In this document: piece by piece, positions 10,823 through 22,259 of the stretch | Position numbering within the stretch: position 1 is the first letter of the stretch | Layout: each line of letters begins with the position of its first letter | Assembly: GCA_904066235.2 (NCBI GenBank) | Contig: CAJFCV020000005.1 | Coordinates: forward strand, 372,001 to 436,000 | DNA: 64,000 nt | Source of the DNA: Bursaphelenchus xylophilus | Taxonomy: Eukaryota > Nematoda > Chromadorea > Rhabditida > Aphelenchoididae | Reading direction: 5' to 3' | Translations under genes and position numbers: made by a program | Notes under the pieces: generated by a model | What the model saw: the letters and a program-made list of their open reading frames with translations, nothing else | Told to the model about the DNA's origin: nothing | Databases searched by the model: none

Positions 10823-11101
10823 CGATGCATGCCTCAATATCATCTCCGTCATGCAATCTCACAGGTCTTCACGAGACAGCGTTGGTTACGCTGAAACCCT
10901 CAGGAATCGAGCGCCGAAACAGATGTGATCCGGAAGGCCGTTTAGTTCATGACAATTCAGTCGGAAGTTCGGTTGATTTGAACGCGTTCGATGTGTTGAG
11001 GCTCAGTCCAAAGGATCGACAGAGAAATTCGAAGCTGGAAGGTCAACTGAAAAATGGGACGCATTCGAGGGATCATGGAGTTTTGTTGACCTTCAACGAT
11101 C
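10823..11101 (+). CDS. Candidate coding exon, product unrecognised
   Basis: An open GC-richer block is bounded by TTTTCCAG upstream and GTGAGT downstream. The frame with ATG at 10825 has no stop across the block and reads MHASISSPSCNLTGLHETAL and onward; it is polar, Ser- and Arg-rich, with no domain I recognise. It enters with two bases and leaves in phase 1. Composition and splice bounds differ from the AT-rich surroundings. It may be an exon of a long plus-strand gene that continues past 21.9 kb. Confidence 0.45.
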
Positions 11102-11228
11102 GTGAGTGTGCTTTTGATTCGGTGTTTTTGAGTTTAGAACTGCAATCTAACCTTGATATTATTATAATTTCTCAAGTTTGAAAATAATTTTTCTATTTTT
11201 TCAATAGCCAAGAATAGATGGGGCAACT

Positions 11229-11382
11229 ATCAATCTGTCGGGAAAATAATGTGGATTTTTCGCAGCAAAATGTCTCGTCACGTCGAAATCAGCCAAATTT
11301 CCCGCCGCGGTTAGCCATCGAAAATCTATGACGGGTAACTCCAACTTGCAAAAAATCCTCATTATTTTTCCGACAGACTGAT
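11229..11382. mobile_element. R2 element
   Basis: Starts CAATCTGTCGGGAAAATAAT and ends ATTTTTCCGACAGACTGATA. The subtype marker TGGATTTTTCGC follows the left end. Confidence 0.85.
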
Positions 11383-12665
11383 AAGAATAATTTTTTTGAA
11401 CATTCGAGCTTGGGTAGACAAACTGTCGAAAAAACCGCTTCAGCAAAAAAATTTGTTTCAGAATTAGCCGCTGCTCCGCAATTTTCCGCCTCTCTGCGAT
11501 CACTCTCCTCCATTCACAAGCAACAACGACGATGCAGGTAAATTTTTTCATTTTGTTGCATACAAATTTTGAACAACAAAAATCAAAGTGGATGCTGCAG
11601 CTACACGTCATACTCACTGAATTTACTGTCTATCTCATAAACAAACAACAATTTAAAAGATGATTAACAACGCCCAGAATAGACTAAATTTACCATAGTT
11701 ACTTTCAAAAGTACAAGCTCAAAGTTCCATTGGCTTTTTCACTGTGCAAAATTATATATAAAATCTTTTCGAAGCTACTAGAAGCAAGCGGTTGTCACGC
11801 AAATTTTAATTGAAAGTGGTGTTAAAGCGGACTGAAGTTTTCTTGTCACATGTGGGAGTTTTGTGAGTACGTTGGGCAGATGTTGGAAAAATACGAAAAT
11901 TTTCCAGTTTTTGAAGCCATAGTTCACGGTTTTGATGTCACAATCTATTTTTGTGATATATGGCTTGGCATTGTAAAATACGAATCATTTTTAGTTTTTT
12001 TTGAAAATTTAATTTTTCATTATTTTTTAGGCTCAGAAATGAACCATATAGGAATATTTTCGATTAGAATTGTTTTCAAATTTCTGGCTGCAGCATTTAT
12101 GCTGTCTGTTAACACCAATTTTAACAGTACAGCTACTTAATGGATATTTTGCGGCTTCGTAGACAAAGTGCTCAAAAAATTCTTGGGTTGACACATACAA
12201 CAACAACCACAAAAAAAATTTTTCGTTGACACTCGTTTCCCAACCCGTAAACATTCAAAAGTAGCTGAATTGGGCCGTTAAGGCATAAGGAAATCGGATT
12301 TACATTCCATTCGGCTAATCTGGACTGCAGGAATGGTTAATTACCAAAAGAAGTCTTATTTTTAGCCCAACCGAAACATGCTCCTTGCAATTTTTGTTGG
12401 GTATATTTATAGATGAAAGAATTATCGCTTGGCTTTTTGCCGTGTTGACAAATTGAAGACGTCATTTTGAATTTCTCCTTTTGAAGTTATTTTAGACAGA
12501 TTTTTGTCCTTTACATGTCCTATTATTATTACATATATGTCGAATTTGTGGCTTTGTGTTTTTTGCTCTTTGTATCATCATTTAGTAAAACTGACGAGTT
12601 TATTAACTTTTTTTCTTGCTACTTTTAGCATTGTAGTTAGTCGTTTTAATCAGTTTGACATTCCA
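11383..12665. other. AT-rich non-coding sequence
   Basis: No splice-bounded exon or known repeat is recognised. Open frames such as 11850-12140 are low in GC and lack flanking splice signals. Confidence 0.45.
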
Positions 12666-12668
12666 GCC

Positions 12669-12799
12669 ACTCTGTCGGGAAAATAATGAGCACAATGTCG
12701 CTGTGCCAATCGCGTCGCTGAAGTGAAAATAAATTTGGTTTTTTTCGCGACACAATTCATTTCCGATTCGGCATCGTGCCGATTATTTTCCCGACATAT
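12669..12799. mobile_element. R2 element
   Basis: Starts CTGTCGGGAAAATAATGAGC with the ACAATGTCGCTG subtype interior and ends GATTATTTTCCCGACATA. Confidence 0.85.
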
Positions 12800-12920
12800 T
12801 CAGTTTTTTCCATATTTTCCCCCAAAAATCGATCAAAATCGAGAAGAAACCCATAAAAACCCACTTGCTTCCCAAAAAACGTTTCTCTTTTCATTTCGAA
12901 GAGAAAAGAAGAAACCCAAC

Positions 12921-12995
12921 GGACTTGCTTTGTTAGTTCAGTGGTTGGCGGGTCTGCCTGGCATTCGAAAGGAAGCAGGTTCGACTCTCGCTGCC
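12921..12995 (+). ncRNA. tRNA-derived sequence (pseudo-tRNA or SINE head)
   Basis: It has a good Pol III A box (TTAGTTCAGTGG, 12932-12943) and B box (GGTTCGACTCTCG, 12978-12990) at tRNA-like spacing. The T arm does not pair properly (GCAGG against CTCGC) and I cannot build a cloverleaf with a clean acceptor stem. It is therefore more likely a tRNA pseudogene or the head of a tRNA-derived SINE than a working tRNA. Confidence 0.4.
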
Positions 12996-13299
12996 ACGGA
13001 AATGCTGATGAGGAACATGCATAGCATAGTTCAGCGTACTTCTTGGATGATGAAAATGCGCCCCTATCCGAAGCTGCTTTTTGAAAAATTTTTGGATTTT
13101 TTAGAAGATTGATAATTTCGAATAATTTCGAATTTTTTCGGATGAAAATCGTATAAAATGAAAAATTATGGGTTTGAAAACCCATTTTTTGGGGAGAATT
13201 CAAATTTTTTTTTATCATTTTTTGACTTTTTTCGAACATGCCGATGCAAATTTTTTTCCAAAAAATCATGTTTTTGCAGAAACACTGACTTTTAAAAAT

Positions 13300-14806
13300 A
13301 AAAAAATATTTTTTTTTGTAATTTTCTCACAATAAGTCCAATTTTTCCAAGTTTTAGCTAAACTCTTCAACTTTTGGCTACCGAATTTTTTGCCTTCAAT
13401 TTTTTTCTCTTCCTAATTTGTCCTCAATTTAAAATGTAGAAAAACGTTTGGCCACTTGTTCTTTGAGGCCTTGCCAACAGGCAAATTATGCAAAAACCGG
13501 CCTGTTTTCTTCCGTCATTCCGCAAAAAATTACTGCAAACAAGCGATGCTTTCATGTGTGTTTTTGAGTCGCTATGGCAATTTGTTGCGTGTTCCAAACT
13601 CAAAGTTGTGACATTTAAAACGACTCAAGAATGTGTTTTCGAATGTGTTTTACAATCTTTATTTCCAACACGACTTTTGGCTGTTTTTCGAAAAATTTGA
13701 TTACCATAATTAAATTTAATGCGAGAGAAATAAATCTATGGAAATATCTGAAATATAATATAATTGAGATAGTAAATTGGATTATTTTTTAAATGTAGTA
13801 ACTAGCCGGTTAGAGGTGTTAGACACTGGTAACGGTTGGTGTTAAGAAACAGCTCTTTTTTTTGACTAGTCCCCACAGTTTTCTTGATCTTTTATGGCCC
13901 GTTTTACACAGTTTGGCGTTGCTTGAGCTATTAAGGACCCTCTTTGTCTGGATTTAATTAACCATGTTTTTGTCGCTGGCAAAGTCCTTTGTCCCTTCCG
14001 GCAAGACAATTAATAGGACATATAAAAATAATGTTTTCACTTTTTTTTGTTGTTTGGAAGAAAGATCGTTGAATTTGTCTGCTGCAGAACGAAAGTGCAG
14101 GCTAAAATTTTTAGGGATTAATAAGGGGACGATTTATAAATAGTATAGCCGCAAAGCTTGGGGAAAATTCAGGATGGGAAATTTTTCAAAAAACAGTAAG
14201 GGGGGACCAAGGCAAAAATATTTTTTTTTGTAAATGCAAATGCCAATTTTTCATTCTTTAACCGAAAAAATAAAGAAAGAATTTTCACGTTCTCCCCAAC
14301 AATTCCCCCAAATTGGCCTCAAACCATGTGATCCATTGTCGGAAAACCCCCAAAAAAGAAAGCCAAAAAACATCTGAGTGTGCTTCGAAATAAATTTTTG
14401 GTCTTCTAAATTCCCTTCAATTCGTATTTGAGTCTAAAGACAGTTTCAGCGCCAGCTTTTTGATGTCCAAAAGCAGAAATACGGAGGGTTATTTTTAGTG
14501 GGCATTTTTGGAAACAGGCGTCGGCCAATTGAAGCGGCTTGTAAATGACGTGTTTGGATGGGAGATGAAGGAAGGGAGGAGACTGGGTCCGGGTCAAAAC
14601 ATCATTTTGATATTCATTAAGTGACGGGGAAAGTATTGGTTTCATATTTTTTGAGATTTCTTCCATTTTTTGCATATAAATGTACGAGATTCCTAACTCG
14701 CGTATAGCAGAAACGACCGAAGTTTTTGCTCAAAAATTACTGGAAATTTTGCTTTTCTTCTACTGTAGAATAAATCATTTGGCATTATCTAAGAGACGCC
14801 GTTTTT
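13300..14806. other. AT-rich non-coding sequence
   Basis: No exon or full repeat is recognised. A phrase AGGGGGGACCAAGGCAAAAA at about 14200 recurs near 41025. It may mark a very old repeat. Confidence 0.4.
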
Positions 14807-15217
14807 TTTACCGGTAAAAGTTCCTTATTTTGGCCACAGCTTATAACTTTGCGGAAACTGGTCGGAATTAGCCCAAATTTAGCGTGCACGCTCAATTCAT
14901 TGTTGTCAATGCCCGGACAGTGGATTTAGTTAGTGAGGTACCTTCTTTTTTACGTACCACCTTACCCTTCAAAAACGGCTGCAGCCTGTGATTTTACACT
15001 TTATACGATGAAACATGTCCGGAACTAAACTTATTGACTCCGTATGGAACTAAATGAGTCGTCATAGCCTTCGTGGGTACCCTTAAAACTATGGAGCTAC
15101 TATAGTAATTCAGTGCCAGCTGGTCGAAGCGTTTTTTCCTAACTTTAGTGCCCAAGCCTAGGCGCAGTTCGCGGAGTACCCTTGTTGCCAAAATAAGGAA
15201 CTTTTCCCTTTTTACCA
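14807..15217. mobile_element. 411-bp TIR element (MITE)
   Basis: Ends are TTACCGGTAAAAGTTCCTTA with TTTTGGC on the left, and GCCAAAATAAGGAACTTTTC then CCTTTTTACC on the right, an imperfect ~28-bp inverted repeat. The interior contains a GGTACC/GTACC-rich patch and no transposase. Confidence 0.75.
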
Positions 15218-15505
15218 TGCCCCGATCCCTCTTATGTACAAAATAAAGAATTTGTTTACCTTGCTTTTCCTTTCCAAAAATGGAAATGTGGGAGTGATGT
15301 GTTATTGTCATTCATCAACCGACCCATGAATTGGCATGGAATAACAAAGTAAAGTGGAAAATTTTGTGCATTTTCTGGGAACTCCTTGCGATTTTTTACC
15401 ACATCTTTTTTGAATTTGTACTAGAGGCGCAAAAACAAAACATGGCAAGACTTTTTGACCCACCTATCAGCATGTCGGGAAAATAATGAGCAGAATGTTG
15501 CTGAC

Positions 15506-15946
15506 AAGGGAAGTACCCCAAGTGCGACGCTCAGATTTTCTTGAAATTTTGCACACATGTCGGGTATGAACTAAATATCAATTCCTGAAAGTTTTAGCTC
15601 GCGCTTTGCAAGCGCCGCCGAGATATTGAACGATCTTTGCCGATCATACTAACCGCGGAGGGTGGTCAGAGAGAACAACATTTTTTGGCCATAACTTTGC
15701 TAGTTTTGTTCGGAAAAAACTTATTTTTTGTGGAAACATTACCCTCAATGGTAGAAATAGGCATGAAATTTTTCATGCCGAAATTCAGCAAAAAGTGTCA
15801 AATTTTCGCTGACTTTTGATCCAAAAATCTCGGTTGTTTTTGCAAAGCGCGAGATGGGATTCTTTCTATATATTTCAGAAAAATAATTATAAATTTGTGC
15901 CAAGTTTCATCAAAATCTGAGCGTCGCACTTGGGGTACTTCCCCTG
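15506..15946 (-). mobile_element. R1 element inside R2
   Basis: Near-complete R1 in reverse orientation. It starts CAAGGGGAAGTACCCCAAGT with TTTTCTTGAAATTTTGC next, and ends GCACTTGGGGTACTTCCCCTG. Confidence 0.9.
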
Positions 15947-16153
15947 TTAATGCAAATTTTTTACACCCAAAAATTTTTACTCCAAATTTTGGCGAGTGTT
16001 ACTTTTTTTCGAGTTTATATCTTCTGCACTCTTTTCAGAACGCTGAATTCGAAAAACAACATTTGTAGCATCCAATTCTTCATTTTCAGGCAAAAAATCG
16101 GTCAAAAACAGTTAGAAAAAATGAAAATTTAGCTTATGATGACATCGTAATCT
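15947..16153 (+). repeat. R6 repeat, 207 bp, joined to R1
   Basis: TTAATGCAAATTTTTTACAC, then CTTCTGCAC, GCTGAATTCGAAAAACAA, GCATCCAATTCTTCATTTTC and GTTAGAAAAAAT. The same order occurs inverted at 48382-48597, also directly against an R1 end. Confidence 0.85.
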
Positions 16154-16775
16154 TATCGCGTCGCTGAAGTGAAAAGAAATTTGATTTTCCCGCGACAGAA
16201 TTAATTTTCTGGGCGGCGATAAGATTTTCGATACGACAGAGTGCTCATTATTTTCCCGACAGACAGTGCTCATAATTTTCCCGACAGAAGTTTTCAAAAT
16301 AACCGTAGGACCAAAAATCCCGCACATCCCGGACATCCATTATCCCCAGACGCCATTCAAAATTATCCGGTCAAGATGTCCAATTAGTCTAGTGCGCCTG
16401 AGGCCAGTGGGTCGCCAGATGTTGCCACGTCAGAAAAAACATAAAATAAATTCATTCAGTGAATAAAAAATTTGACAAGTATTCCGGAAAAAATATGAGA
16501 TCCTCAAGATTTTTCGAAGTTTTCTAGACATGGCCCCAGTGATTCATAAACTTTTCAATTTTCTTCACTGGATATGACACTTCTATGTATAACTTTAAGA
16601 GACTAATTTTCGATGTTCCAAGAGTACTTTTTTGAAAGTTTTTTATTAGATCTTATGAAACTATAGGTGAAAATTATGTTTTGAATTTTCTTTCAAAGCA
16701 AGTCTTTCAGATGGGGTACCTAGGTAATAAAATCTATAAATGTTGGTAAAATTTTTTCGTTGCGGCAGAATTCTA

Positions 16776-17140
16776 CCCCTTTTCTGAACTTTCCCCCTTT
16801 TTCTGAACTCTCCCCCTTTTTGAACACTCCCCCTTGAATGAACCCTCCCCTTTTTGAACACTCCCCCTCATTTTGAAAATTGAAAAAATGAGGTGTGACA
16901 TCTTATACGATAAAAAAAATTTCAAAAAAAGATGTCACACTTCATTCTTTTCAATTTGAAAAAAATTTTCATCGTATAAGATGTCACACTTCATTTTTCT
17001 CAATTTGAAAAAATTTTTCATCGTATAAGATGTCACACCTTATTCTTTTCAATTTAAAAAAATTTTTCATCGTATAAGATGTTACACCTCATTTTTTCAA
17101 TTTTCAAAATGGGGGAGTGTTCAAAAAGGGGGAGAGTTCA
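16776..17140. mobile_element. Fold-back element with four 49-bp internal direct repeats
   Basis: Flanks are CTGAACTCTCCCCCTTTTTG then AACACTCCCCCTC and, inverted, GGGGGAGTGTTCAAAAAGGG then GGAGAGTTCAG. GATGTCACACTTCATTCTTT followed by TCAATTTGAAAAA and CATCGTATAA recurs about every 49 bp from 16931. There is no coding content. Confidence 0.8.
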
Positions 17141-17505
17141 GGGTCAACCAAATTTTTTGCACATTTATCGTAAACCCCAAAGATCTTCAAACAATTCCGA
17201 CCGATTTTTAATTTCCTCCCGAAACTTCTTTATTGGTCTCTGAAAGAGTGACGAATTTTAATCTAACAGGTCAAACATTCTTGAAATTCCCGGCGTTTTG
17301 CCATTTATTATTTACCACCCAAAAAGTTGCACTTTTCGGGGCCTAAATTTTTCTACACGCCTTCTGAAATTCCAGTGTAAAATTTTGGATATCGCCGAAA
17401 ACATGGGGTTTATTTTTTTTTGTTGTGGCTGATGATGAGATTGAATCGTATGTAACAGTTATTTTTTTAAAATTTTATATAGATTGTAAAATATTTTACA
17501 TCTCA

Positions 17506-17959
17506 CAGGGGAAGTACTCCAACTGTGACGCTCAGATTTTGATGAAAATTGGCACAAATTTAGAATAATTTTTTCTAAGATATATGCGAGAATCCTAGCT
17601 CGCGCTTTGCAGAAACAACCGAGATTTTTAGATCGAAAGTTGGCGAAAATTTTGGAATTTTTGCCGAATTTCGGCACGAAAATTTTCATGCCTATTTCAA
17701 CCGTAAAGAATAATGTTCCTACAAAAAATCAAATTTTTCCGCACGAAACTGCCAAAGTTATGGCCAAAAAGCGCTTTTAGGATATTAGGACCGCTCTCCA
17801 CGTTTAGCGTGCTCTCTCGGCGGCAAAAAATCGTTCGATATCTCGGCGGCGCCCGAAAAGCGCGAGCTAAAACTTTGAGGAATTGATATTTAGTCCATAC
17901 TCGACGTGTGTGCAAAATTTAAAGAAAATCTGAGCGTCGCACTTGGAGTACTTCCCCTG
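17506..17959 (+). mobile_element. R1 element, near-complete
   Basis: Starts CAGGGGAAGTACTCCAACTG, ends GAGTACTTCCCCTG. It is immediately followed by a second degenerate copy, so its right flank gives no target duplication. Confidence 0.9.
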
Positions 17960-18352
17960 CCAGAAAAAAATTTTGGCCAAAAAAAAATTTTTTTTTCTCT
18001 GACCGCTCTCCGCGTTCCTCGTACTCTCTCGGCAAAGATCGTCGAATATCTCGGCTACCCCAGCAAACTGCAAGCTACAACTCACGTCAGAATGAAAATA
18101 GAAGAAAAACTAAATTTCGTGAGGGGCCGCAGCGAAAAGCAACGGCCGATTTTTTTCTTCTTTCTCTGACCGCTCTCTTCCTTTTTGTGCGTGCGCCCTC
18201 TTCCTCTCGCCAATCGCAAATCGTTATTTCGCGGATCGCCACGGCTTTGACGAAATTCCCTTTTTATTTTGACGTGCAACTCTCAGAAATTGATACCTGG
18301 CCTATGCCCGATCTGCAAGAAAAATTTGAAGAAAATCCGAGGCACTTCCCAT
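17960..18352 (+). repeat. R1 family, degenerate adjacent copy
   Basis: TTTGGCCAAAAA, CTGACCGCTCTCCGCG, CGTACTCTCTCGGC, AATATCTCGGC and GAAGAAAATCCGAGGCACTT occur in R1 order with interruptions and a duplicated CTGACCGCTCT block. Confidence 0.65.
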
Positions 18353-18986
18353 GTCGGCAATAACAAATTCGAGCAAACATTTTTTGTCCGTAACTCCCTT
18401 CTTAGGCGCTTCTTTGTCCCAATTTTCAATTCGAAGGCGAAAGAAGCGAAGAAACTTTTTTTGAACGCTTAGAATTGAAGGGAAAACGTTTTGCGAACAC
18501 CTTTTCCCACACGTAATTGCATATATAAATCCTAATTCAGTTGTTTCGTAGAAATAACCCACTTTCCGTCCGTCGTGGTTTTTGTTGCCTGAGGGGAAAT
18601 CATCTGGGAATGGCGACATTTTTCGTCGGGCGAAACGGGTCGGGTTTCACGTGTTTTGATATGCGGGATAAAGGTTAGAATTTGGAATGGAGGTAAATGG
18701 GAGGGGTTTACAAACATAAAAGTGTCGTTTTAGAGCCAATTTTAAGGCATGAGATCCCTATTTTTTTATTTATGTGTGGATTTTCAAAAAATACTATTAA
18801 TTCAATAAAGACACGGCTAAAAGAGGTTCTGCCAGGGGGAATAATTGCCGATTTTTTTGATTTCCTCCATATTTCGATGACATATTCTACTACAACGCTT
18901 TTTCAAATGTTCGTAGACTTTTTTCGCGGCTTTTTTCTTCGTTTTGCAATGTGCAATTGTTTGTCTCGCAGTTGAAAAAAGGCTTA
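18353..18986. other. Non-coding sequence
   Basis: Nothing recognised between two R1 copies. Confidence 0.4.
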
Positions 18987-19200
18987 CAGGGGAAGTACTC
19001 CAAGTGCGACGCTCAGATTTTGATGAAACTTGGCACAAATTTAGTTTAGAATAATTTTTTCTAAGATATATGCGAGAATCCTAGCTCGCGCTTTGCAGAA
19101 ACAACCGAGATTTTTAGATCGAAAGTCGACGAAAATTTAGGATTTTTTGCCGAATTTCGGCACAAAAAGTTCCATGCCTATTTCAACCGTAAAAGATACC
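18987..19200 (+). repeat. R1 element, left half only
   Basis: Starts after TTA with CAGGGGAAGTACTCCAAGTG and matches R1 to CTATTTCAACCGTAAAAG, then stops. It was either truncated or deleted. Confidence 0.85.
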
Positions 19201-19586
19201 TACGCACTTTTAAAAAAGCGTAGTAAATATGCCACATATCATTGCTGAAAAGTTTAACACGAACTTTCGAGTATTGTTACGGTCGAGACACACTAATTGT
19301 GAGCGAAATGTCGCACATTTCAAGAGAAAATGTTTTGAGTGCAAATTGCCGATTGACAAAAAAGAATATTTTGGTGTGTTGTTGTAGGAACATTCTATAA
19401 ATCTTTATTATTTCATGTACGTATGTAATAGCAGCCCAATAACATGAGAATTTTTATACTCCCTTGTGAGACCAGCGAGAAGCAAAGGTGAGAAAAAACT
19501 TTAGGTGAGAAAATGATGCTGCACCAGGGAATGTTGCCTTCAACTTTTATTTGTTCTGTCTATTCCGAGTTTCCTATCAAAAGTTT

Positions 19587-19905
19587 ACAAGGAGCCTTTG
19601 ACATGGCGCAAAATTTGATAAAAGTCGGCTCTGATTTGAAGAATAACTGTTTAGGTCACATCCGAGAATTGTAGCTCGCTTTTTGCAGAAACGACCAAAA
19701 TTTTCAAGTCGAAAGTTTGCGAAAATCGTATAGCGTCTTTTGGGGACTTTTGGCATGAAAATTTTTATAACTGTACTGTCGTATATGGCAGTGCTTCCAC
19801 GACAAATGAATTTCTTCACGCAAAATTGACGGAGGCATGAGAAAAAGCGTTTTTTCGCAGCTCTCCGCCTTTTGCGTATCCCTCGAATCGTTGAATATCT
19901 CTTTC
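19587..19905 (+). repeat. R1 family, degenerate copy
   Basis: R1 order retained: GGCGCAAAATTTG, GAATTGTAGCTCGC, CAGAAACGACCAAAATTTTC, GGCATGAAAATTTTTAT, CAAAATTGACGG, AGCTCTCCGCCTTTTGCG. The ends are lost. Confidence 0.65.
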
Positions 19906-20309
19906 CTAAATCCCCTTCCAATTCATAGATATATAGATATATATTTTACTCAGAGATCCCTTACTACGCCGTCCGGCGACTTTCCGGACCCACAAACATT
20001 GTGCTTGACAAATCTTTCTATTTTCGACTTGTTATGACACTACTTCTGTCATTTCGTTTGTCATGTTTACCAGAGTTAATTGGCCGACATCCGCACTAAT
20101 CCTCACCCTCCTTTCACGAGAATTTTTGCTAATTACACCCAATATTTCCTGCATCACGTCGACAAAATTACAGGGCCTACCTCAAATTCGTTTCCCTGTA
20201 GCGGGGGAGATTAGCTCATTTTCGGGCAATGAGTCGTCTCAAACACAAAAAAAAATGAATTTAAAAAGTAGATCGACCACTTTAATTTTGTTTCTTTTGA
20301 GATTCGACT

Positions 20310-21222
20310 TTTCGGGTTAGCAACAGTTCGGGTCTGCACAAAATCAATGTGTATGGATCGTAGGGTACTTAGATACCCAAAAAAGGGTGCCGAAAGTGCC
20401 CACGAGGCCTTGCAAACCCGTTGGATGTCGGCGGACGCTTGGCGGAGACTCGGCAGAGACTTGGCGAAGAGTTGCAATATGTCCGCTCTTTGGAATTTTA
20501 GCTATTACTGACGTTAGTTGTATTTACCCTGAGTTATTGTAACATATAAAAGATGAAAATTTGCGGCAAAAAACAAAGATCCGTAACTTTTACTCACAGG
20601 GGAAGTACCCCAAGTGTGACGCTCAGATTTTCTTTAGATTTTCCACACATGTTGGACATGAACTAAATATGAATTCCTGAAAGTTTTAGCTCGCGCTTTG
20701 CGGGCGCCACCGAGATATCGAACGATTTTTGCCGCCGAGAGAGCACGCTCAACGTGGAGAGCGGTCAGAGAGAAAAGCGCTTTTTGGCCATAACTTTGGC
20801 AGTTTTGTGCGGAAAAATTTGATTTTTTGTAGAAAAATTATCCTTTACAGTTGAAATAGGCATGAAACTTTTCGTGCCAAAATTCGAGAAAAATTGTCAA
20901 ACTTTCGCGGACTTTCGGTCTAAAAATCTCGGTTGTTTCTCCAAAGCGCGAGCTAGGATTCTTGCATATATCTTAGAAAAAATTATTCTAAATTTGTGCC
21001 AAGTTTCATCAAAATCCGAGCGTCGCACTTAATGTACTTCCCCTGTTAGATATTACTATTGATGTGAGTACATGTATTTAAAATACCTTAAAATGGGTGA
21101 TAAGCTATCCTAGGACCCGATCAATCTTATCATTCCTACTAACCAGGCTTTCTGTTTGCCTCCCCCATGCCTATAACGACGAATTCACAGTATCGTTGAC
21201 CCGAATTGTCGCTGACCCGAAA
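20310..21222 (+). mobile_element. R3-family element interrupted by R1
   Basis: Left (20310-20596) and right (21046-21222) parts match 58240-58720 in order: GACTTTTCGGGT, GATACCCA, GGTCGGCGGGCG-like block, AACGTTA, GGCAAAAAACAAAGATCCGT, AGATATTACTATTGATGTG, GTTGACCCGAA. The related copy at 58 kb runs AACTTTTATCTAGATATTAT with no insertion there. Confidence 0.8.
20597..21045 (-). mobile_element. R1 element inserted in R3
   Basis: A 449-bp reverse-orientation R1, starting CAGGGGAAGTACCCCAAGTG and ending TAATGTACTTCCCCTG. Flanks are TCA and TTA, a mutated TNA target duplication. Confidence 0.9.
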
Positions 21223-21916
21223 CGTGCCGTTTTTTGGATAAAAACAAAAGAAAAGGTGTCATTTTCAGGACCCTTACGTCTTTCGTGTATCAATGTGTTT
21301 TGGGGAAATAAAAACGTTGAATTGGAAGACACCAAGTACTTTTATTTCTTTATGTCCTAAGGGCATTTATGCTTTTACACGCCTAGGGACACATTCAAAG
21401 GCTGGGAGGTTTATTCTAAAATAGGTTTTGATAGGTGTTCGAATACCTTTTTTGGATGCTATTTATAGTTAGGGGGATATTTTTTTCAAGTGCACGGGGC
21501 AAATAAGTATTCTTTTTCTCTTAAAATAAGACTGTTCTAAAAATGTATAATTAAGGCTTCGTTTGGTGGGGTTGTTTTTTCACTTTACAAAAATCGAGGA
21601 GGTATAGGGTGGGCCACTCGAAACGGGTAAGTTTTTTCTTTGAATCTCTCCGCGGAGACCCGCCGATTTTCCCGAAATTTAGATTTTTCTGGAGCTGAGA
21701 CCCGCCATTTTTAACGGATTGAATTTCAAAAAAATATATGTTGAATTGACCTTTCTCTGCCTTCAGAAAATAATGATTTCGAAAATTTGGTCATTTTTTC
21801 GAGTTTTTGGGTGATTTTTCCTAATATTTAAAATTGTTATTTATTTTTAATGAACCGTCATTTAACAGCCGCGTATTTTAAAAGCCAATTTATCCTAATT
21901 TTTGAAAACTCTCCAG
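21223..21916. other. AT-rich non-coding sequence
   Basis: No recognised feature before the exon candidate at 21917. Confidence 0.4.
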
Positions 21917-21991
21917 AATGCCGACGTTTGGGCCGGATGGTCGATGTCTGATAAAAGGCGCCACAGTAACCGCAGCATCTCCACGACCAAG
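21917..21991 (+). CDS. Candidate exon A, product unrecognised
   Basis: A 75-nt GC-richer block between CTCTCCAG and GTTTAA. In the frame that joins in phase to the next block it reads MPTFGPDGRCLIKGATVTAA then SPRP (one base in, two bases out). The 85-bp gap to exon B is a normal nematode intron size. Confidence 0.45.
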
Positions 21992-22076
21992 GTTTAAAAT
22001 AAAAATAAAAAAATCTCACATTTTTGATTTTTCGAAATTATTTTTTTTGTTTTTATAAAATTAAGTATTTTTTTAG

Positions 22077-22191
22077 CCGCTACCCGAACCTCGAACGTCA
22101 GCGATACAACAGAAGCTGTGATTGGAGTCCGCCGGGAAGCCTTCATCAGGACTTTTCTCAAGTCAACAAAAGCGCCAATCCCATTGCTCAG
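22077..22191 (+). CDS. Candidate exon B, product unrecognised
   Basis: A 115-nt GC-rich block between a TTTTTTTAG acceptor and a GTGGGC donor. Joined to exon A it reads SRYPNLERQRYNRSCDWSPP then GSLHQDFSQVNKSANPIAQ and leaves in phase 0, which fits the phase-0 start at 40126. A second frame is also open (TSNVSDTTEAVIGVRREAF) but does not join exon A. Confidence 0.5.
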
Positions 22192-22259
22192 GTGGGCTTT
22201 CAATACCGTATTTATACGTCTAGAAACAGATGAAAAAATAAGGATATCAAAATTTGTAA

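Larger units (their letters stand above)
15467..16285. mobile_element. R2 element split by an R1+R6 composite insertion
   Basis: The R2 left part (about 15467-15505, TATCAGCATGTCGGGAAAAT then AATGAGCAGAATGTTGCTG) breaks off where intact copies continue with CCAATCGCGTCGCTG. That continuation resumes at about 16154 (ATCGCGTCGCTGAAGTG) and runs to TTTTCCCGACAGAC near 16262, followed by a second partial end (AGTGCTCATAATTTTCCCGA) to 16285. The ~650 bp in between are R1 and R6. Confidence 0.8.

Noticed and set aside
11201..11617. 138-residue minus-strand frame
   Set aside because: It runs through an R2 element and AT-rich flank and shows no domain or splice signals.
12757..13269. 170-residue minus-strand frame
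   Set aside because: It crosses an R2 end and the tRNA-like sequence. The residue make-up is that of AT-rich non-coding DNA.
16931..17100. Regularly spaced 49-bp repeats resembling a CRISPR array
   Set aside because: The units are contiguous without distinct spacers, sit inside an inverted-repeat element and the genome is eukaryotic.
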